Translations under genes and position numbers: made by a program
Shown: piece after piece, positions 60,013 to 64,000 of the stretch
How positions within the stretch are numbered: the stretch's first letter is position 1
Layout of the letters: every line of letters begins with the position of its first letter
DNA from: JAXGPF01 sp964650945
GTDB taxonomy: Bacteria > Verrucomicrobiota > Kiritimatiellia > JAAZAB01
Reading direction: 5' to 3'
Assembly: GCA_964650945.1 (NCBI GenBank)
Contig: CAZYXU010000002.1
Span: forward strand, 29,068 to 93,067
DNA length: 64,000 nt
Notes under the pieces: generated by a model
Seen by the model: the letters and a program-made list of their open reading frames with translations, nothing else
What the model was told of the DNA's origin: nothing
Database searches by the model: none

Positions 60013-60630
60013 CTAATCCGCGGCGGGTATTTCCGCGCCGACAACATATTCCGGCAATTGATCCGGCTTGACCCAAACCAGCCAATCCAAAACCATCCGA
60101 ATGTCATGCCGGTCGGGTTTTCCCGGCTGGGCGGTAATATTCAAGGCGGAAACCGTCACCAGCGGATGGGCCGCTTCCAACCGGCTCAAAAACTCCGCCA
60201 AGTCGTTGTAATTGCCTTCGGCCGCCACCCGCACCCCATAAACCCGGCACAGTTTATCGGCAAAATTTATGGGCAGCGCCTCGCTGTCGAGGACGCTTTT
60301 AATTTCCAAGGCGGAGCCGGACGCCAGTTCGCGCACATCGGCATCCATTCCCAAAAGGTAATTTCCCAGCACCGGCAACGGAATATGTTGCGCGATTTCC
60401 CGCAGGCGTCCGCGTTCCTCCGCCATCTGATCCAGGATGTCAGCCCGGCTGCGCACAACGGCGCGGGCTTCATCCAGTTTGGCCCTGATTTCAACGGCCT
60501 GGGCGACGTCCTGCTTCCAGGTCTTCAGCAGGGGCGCCAGCAGGAAGTAAACGCCGGCAAACAAGGCGGCCGCGGCGACCGCCGCACCCAGGATGACCAG
60601 TTGCATTTGCTCTTTTTTGCTGCGCGCCAT
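60013..60630 (-). CDS. pilO: PilO-like pilus assembly protein
   Basis: 205 residues: one N-terminal span (LVILGAAVAAAALFAGVYFL), a coiled coil (about 35-80) and a C-terminal ferredoxin-like domain (VAAEGNYNDLAEFLSRLE). The layout and the place between pilN and pilP define PilO; sequence similarity alone would be weak. PilN and PilO form an inner-membrane dimer aligning the ATPase platform with the secretin. Confidence 0.82.
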   Translation of the reverse strand: MARSKKEQMQLVILGAAVAAAALFAGVYFLLAPLLKTWKQDVAQAVEIRAKLDEARAVVRSRADILDQMAEERGRLREIAQHIPLPVLGNYLLGMDADVRELASGSALEIKSVLDSEALPINFADKLCRVYGVRVAAEGNYNDLAEFLSRLEAAHPLVTVSALNITAQPGKPDRHDIRMVLDWLVWVKPDQLPEYVVGAEIPAAD

Positions 60631-60673
60631 AAGCCAATCCGCTGTTCGCCGCCAGGCGCAAGCCCGGCAGATT

Positions 60674-61294
60674 TCACCTGGTTAAAACTATCGGGCGCCG
60701 TACAAAACGCCCTTCGATCTCGAAAACTCTGAAATCCTCGCCCGTCTGCTCTTCGTCCGCCGCAAAACGCTTGACTTCCGCCTGTTCCATCAGCGCGTCG
60801 AAATACGGCTGGGTGTTCAAGCAACGGTTTAAACTGCGCACGTCGGCATCGGCCGCCTGGCCGGCCGCGCGTCCCCGCAGATAAACGCTGCCGACCCACC
60901 CCGGCGGGCTGACGCCGGCATCGAGGTTGTTTTGCAAGGTCAGACGGGTCAATTGAAGATTTTCAGGAACAAATGCCTGCAATTCACGCAGATAGCGGCT
61001 GAGCCCCAGGCGGTTGGTCTGCCAACCGTCCAGCAAGTCAACCAGAGGCTTGAGTTTGTTCAATTCTCCGCGCGTCTGTAAAACGGATTTATAAATCGGG
61101 TCAATGTCCTGTTTTTGACTTTCAACCGCCAGCCGCTCCCGGCGCGCGCCGCGCGCCCCCAGGACCAAGGCGGTGGCGCCCATCACCAGCAGCGTGGCCA
61201 GCAGAATGAGCGCCGCGCGCAACAAGAACTTCAGGCTGATGTCGCTGCCGCTGCGCCGCTCAGTGTCCAGAATTAAATTGACATGTAAATTCAT
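60674..61294 (-). CDS. pilN: PilN-like pilus assembly protein
   Basis: 206 residues: a short cytoplasmic start (MNLHVNLILDTERRS) expected to bind PilM, one span (about 25-45), a coiled coil and a C-terminal ferredoxin-like domain with PENLQLTRLTLQNN. Its ATG lies eight bases after the pilM stop. Confidence 0.85.
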   Translation of the reverse strand: MNLHVNLILDTERRSGSDISLKFLLRAALILLATLLVMGATALVLGARGARRERLAVESQKQDIDPIYKSVLQTRGELNKLKPLVDLLDGWQTNRLGLSRYLRELQAFVPENLQLTRLTLQNNLDAGVSPPGWVGSVYLRGRAAGQAADADVRSLNRCLNTQPYFDALMEQAEVKRFAADEEQTGEDFRVFEIEGRFVRRPIVLTR

Positions 61295-61301
61295 GCCCGT
61301 C

Positions 61302-62333
61302 TCATTTTTGCGGGTCTTCCGCGAACAACCCCAGGCCGGCGCCGATGGCGGCGCTCAGGCGCGCGCTCTGCGGCTCGATGTTCTTGGACAAGGCGCCTTC
61401 CTGAACCTGCACCGCATCCAGGGGATTCCAAGACTCAATCTCAACCCCCACCCCGGACTTGACTTCCGCCATCCATCCCCGCGCCATCCAATCCTCCGGC
61501 GCCACAAACATCCGGGCCACGTGGCAATTATCCCGGCGTTCGATAAAGTGCTTGGCAATCACCAACTGCTTGACAAACGGCTCCATGGCGCTTTTTACTA
61601 TCTGCGAAACGTCGAACGAGCCGTTCACCAGGATATCCCGGGCAGTCGTCTGGTCAACTCCAAGGTTTTTCTGCAGCGCGCTCAAAAGGTTAAACTGGCC
61701 GAAATCGAACTTGCGGGTCAACAGCAATTCGCCCTTCAAAAAAAATGCCGCGAAAGAAACCTTGGCATCGTTGACGATGCAGGCGACCGCTTCGTCGGCA
61801 TATTTCCCGGACGCGGACAGGGAGAAGTTGGTCAGCGCCGCCAGACCGTCAACTTCCACCGAAATCGGCGCGGGAACCCCGCTGCGGAACAAGGCGCAAG
61901 CCGCCTGCGCCTGAGTTTCCGGCACCGCTACCGTCAGGACCTTGGTTTCGGAGCGGCCGTGCCGCCCGGCTTGAAGCACGCGATAGCCGATCCGGAATTC
62001 CGCCGCGCCCAGCCCCATGCTTTCGCGAATTTGCTCCGCTGGCTCATCCCCCAACTGTCCTGGTAAATTCAACAATTTAACGACAGCGTCATCGCCGGGA
62101 ACACAAAGGGCGACATAACGCGCCAGCAGCGGCTTCGGCAAAGACAGCGCGGCCGGCGCGTTCTCACCGGCCTGGAAGGCGACGGGCGGCAAAAGATCCG
62201 CCGCCGACAGGACAATCGCATCGCCGGCCTTGCGCAAACGGGCGCAGTAAGTTCCGGCATGCCCCAAGTGTACCGCCAGGATATCCAGGGGCTTTTTCGA
62301 GCCGGAGCGCAAAATGTGTTGGAAAGAAAACAT
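61302..62333 (-). CDS. pilM: PilM-like actin-fold pilus assembly protein
   Basis: 343 residues with an actin/FtsA-type ATPase arrangement: LAVHLGHAGTYCARLRKAGD as phosphate-1 loop region, and VACIVNDAKVSFAAFFLKGE as the second. PilM binds the N-terminus of PilN on the cytoplasmic face. Conservation of nucleotide-contact residues looks partial. It heads the pilus operon; a 91-base gap lies upstream. Confidence 0.85.
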   Translation of the reverse strand: MFSFQHILRSGSKKPLDILAVHLGHAGTYCARLRKAGDAIVLSAADLLPPVAFQAGENAPAALSLPKPLLARYVALCVPGDDAVVKLLNLPGQLGDEPAEQIRESMGLGAAEFRIGYRVLQAGRHGRSETKVLTVAVPETQAQAACALFRSGVPAPISVEVDGLAALTNFSLSASGKYADEAVACIVNDAKVSFAAFFLKGELLLTRKFDFGQFNLLSALQKNLGVDQTTARDILVNGSFDVSQIVKSAMEPFVKQLVIAKHFIERRDNCHVARMFVAPEDWMARGWMAEVKSGVGVEIESWNPLDAVQVQEGALSKNIEPQSARLSAAIGAGLGLFAEDPQK

Positions 62334-62424
62334 TGTGGGTTCAGCCGGATTCCAGCGTCAACTGCATCAACCTTCATGTATTAGTCCGTTTTATCACATA
62401 TTTACGCCAGCTTGTCCAGTTTTT

Positions 62425-63708
62425 TTACGGCCCCCAAATCCGCCAGGTTACCCAAGCCGCCGCCACGACCGAAATGAGCGTAAACGGCAGTCCGATTTTT
62501 ACGAATCCCGCGAACTTCACCGGATGCCCCGCGCGGCGCAGAATGCCCAGGGTGACAATGTTCGCCGAGGCGCCGATCGGCGTGACATTGCCGCCGATAC
62601 TGGCGCCCAGCAGCAAGCCGAATAACAGCACCGTCGGGTCGCATCCCAGGCGCTCCGCCATCCGCATCACCACCGGCAACATCGCCGCCAGAAACGGGAC
62701 GTTATCCACAAAACCCGAGATCACCACCGATACGGCAAGCAACAGCAGGTAGCCGAAAAGGATATCACCGCCGATAATGCCGGCAAACGCATCCGCAATC
62801 CGCTCCGTCCAGCCGGTCAGCGTCAGGCTGCCGACCAGAATAAACACGCCCATCAGGAAAAACGTCGTGTCCCAATCCAGGGCCTTGATGCGGTCAATCA
62901 GCGGTCCGCGGTTGCAGCCGATATCCCAGGCCAGCCCGGTCGCCGCCGCCGCCAGGCAAAGCGTCCCGGCCAGCCAGTGGAATTCCGGATCGAAGAACGA
63001 CGAACCGGCCAGCCCGCCAATCAACGCCAGCAGCAACCAGGTCGGCACCCAGGTCCGGACGGTTTCATGCATCGGCAATTTGACGCGGCGGCTGCCGCGG
63101 CGGAAAAGGAAAAAAAGGAAAACCAAAGACGCCAAGGCGCCCGCCTGGACCGCGAAAAAAATGCTCGGACGCCCGCGATACACAAGGAAATCCATGAAAC
63201 TCATTTTGGCATACCCGGCCAGGAGCATGCTGGGCGGGTCGCCGATCAAGGTCGCCGCACCCTGCAGGTTGGACGAAACCGCCAGGGCGATCAATAGTCT
63301 GGTCGGATTGATTTCCAGTTTGCGGGCCAAGGCCAGCGCAATCGGCGCCATGATCAGCACCGTGGCCACATTCTCGACAAAAGCGGAGATCAGGCCGGTC
63401 AGCAGACATAAAAGCAGCATGGCCCAGCAGGTATTGCCGGCCAGATTGACGATTTTTTCCGCCAGAACCGCCGGCATCCGGCTTTCGATGAAAAAGTCGG
63501 CCAGGACGAGGGTGCCGACAAAAATCCCCATGACATTCCAATTAATCGCCGTAAACGCCTGGCCAGGCGAAAGCACCTGCGCCAATACCATCAGCGCCGC
63601 TACTGCCGCCGCCGTCACGGAACGACGCCCGGGCAAAACGACAAACCCGGCGTATGCGGCAATAAACAAAAACAGCGCCAGGTTTTCCCTGCAAAACAAA
63701 AGTGTCAT
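62425..63708 (-). CDS. SLC13/ArsB-superfamily (ion transporter) membrane protein
   Basis: 427 residues, about eleven spans, of the ion-transporter superfamily that includes ArsB, NhaD and citrate carriers. Family repeats: FVENVATVLIMAPIALALA with SSNLQGAATLIGDPPSML, and the later GFVDNVPFLAAMLPVVMRMA with LLLGASIGGNVTPIGASANIV. The last two segments are the substrate-binding hairpins. No preceding ATPase or ArsR gene, so arsenite export is not indicated. It could carry Na+/H+, dicarboxylate or phosphate. Confidence 0.85.
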   Translation of the reverse strand: MTLLFCRENLALFLFIAAYAGFVVLPGRRSVTAAAVAALMVLAQVLSPGQAFTAINWNVMGIFVGTLVLADFFIESRMPAVLAEKIVNLAGNTCWAMLLLCLLTGLISAFVENVATVLIMAPIALALARKLEINPTRLLIALAVSSNLQGAATLIGDPPSMLLAGYAKMSFMDFLVYRGRPSIFFAVQAGALASLVFLFFLFRRGSRRVKLPMHETVRTWVPTWLLLALIGGLAGSSFFDPEFHWLAGTLCLAAAATGLAWDIGCNRGPLIDRIKALDWDTTFFLMGVFILVGSLTLTGWTERIADAFAGIIGGDILFGYLLLLAVSVVISGFVDNVPFLAAMLPVVMRMAERLGCDPTVLLFGLLLGASIGGNVTPIGASANIVTLGILRRAGHPVKFAGFVKIGLPFTLISVVAAAWVTWRIWGP

Positions 63709-63960
63709 TAATTAATATTCTCGCAATTGTCCCGAAAATTCAAATGTTATAGCCTGGCGGTCAAGCCCCACGCGCCGCTCGATTATTATTTTTGTGCCAG
63801 TTGATCCGAATGCCGAACGCCGTTCGGCTACTACATTCCCGAATGCCGGGATGCCGAACGCCGCTCGGTGATTACCCGTCTTCGCTGAAGCGATGTCAGG
63901 AAAGCATTTCCGGATGTAGTAGCGTCACGGGGTGACGCATCTGTTCCGGGATAACAGAAA
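63709..63960. repeat. Gene-free region with three 7-3-7 hairpins
   Basis: No gene is seen here. Three short inverted repeats with the same geometry occur: GCCGAAC-GCC-GTTCGGC at 63812-63828, an imperfect copy at 63853-63869 with the same 5' half, and GCGTCAC-GGG-GTGACGC at 63922-63938. The first two lie in direct repeats of ATGCCGAACGCCG. They may be small REP-like palindromes. Confidence 0.6.
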
Positions 63961-63993
63961 AGCCCCGTCTCCGTAAATCACGAAGACGGGGCT
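63961..63993 (-). terminator. Intrinsic terminator of a gene beyond the right edge
   Basis: A perfect 10-bp stem AGCCCCGTCT/AGACGGGGCT (63961-63970, 63984-63993). On the minus strand it is followed by TTTT, so it ends a leftward transcript whose gene lies to the right of the window. Confidence 0.75.
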
Positions 63994-64000
63994 GAAAACT

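Noticed and set aside
1..64000. Insertion sequences, prophage or CRISPR arrays
   Set aside because: No transposase, integrase or phage motifs, no terminal inverted repeats with target duplications, and no regular repeat-spacer pattern were seen.

Overview
The window is GC-rich chromosomal DNA from an anaerobe-type bacterium, most probably of the Planctomycetes-Verrucomicrobia-Chlamydiae group (Kiritimatiellota or Lentisphaerota-like). That placement is an inference. It rests on the GntR-headed LacI-type regulator, the GLDTSHS-type Gfo/Idh/MocA oxidoreductase, the pilus operon architecture and the hgcAB pair, which is known from this group. No phage, transposase, integrase or CRISPR array was seen.

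Left edge (1-2080): a truncated cupin gene diverges from an HtrA/DegP periplasmic protease, followed by a hairpin and tRNA-Pro(CGG). From 2239 to 20407 lies a metal and metalloid island of about 18 kb made of two long leftward operons, each headed by an ArsR repressor. Operon 1 (10081 down to about 2239) reads arsR, a Cys-tailed thioredoxin-like membrane protein, ccdA-like, hgcA, hgcB, an ArsP-type permease, arsC, acr3, a CDF metal exporter and two small unknown genes. hgcA and hgcB encode the corrinoid protein and ferredoxin that methylate mercury, and here they sit between arsenic-resistance genes under a clear ArsR-type promoter. Operon 2 (20371 down to 11229) reads arsR, an ArsP-like permease, a TolC/adaptor/RND tripartite pump, two thioredoxin-like proteins, ccdA and a small conserved unknown. 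A DmeF-type cation exporter stands between the operons on the + strand.

Middle (20480-34790): a GntR/LacI-type regulator; grpE and two small heat-shock proteins with a sigma-54 promoter and paired upstream dyads; an EEP-family phosphodiesterase; larC-larB (nickel-pincer cofactor synthesis) behind an oxidoreductase gene; glycyl-tRNA synthetase; another CDF exporter; then a run of membrane proteins (ABC-2-like, TauE/SafE, AEC) ending with a radical SAM protein.

Right half: pilC and pilB; a large GT-C-like membrane protein divergent from an orphan ABC-2 permease; a NYN-like protein; a DEDDh exonuclease; a sugar nucleotidyltransferase; a GH4 glycosidase; the housekeeping block rsmD-coaD-yceD-rpmF-plsX-fabH-fabD; an ABC-F ATPase; a secreted papain-like protease with calcium-type repeats; tRNA-Thr(TGT); and a type IV pilus operon pilM-N-O-P, lipoprotein, secretin, degenerate histidine kinase. 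The window closes with an SLC13/ArsB-like transporter, a cluster of small hairpins and the terminator of a gene lying beyond the right edge.

Start sites were chosen from visible ribosome binding sites and gene overlaps. Functions come from motifs read by eye, without database searches.
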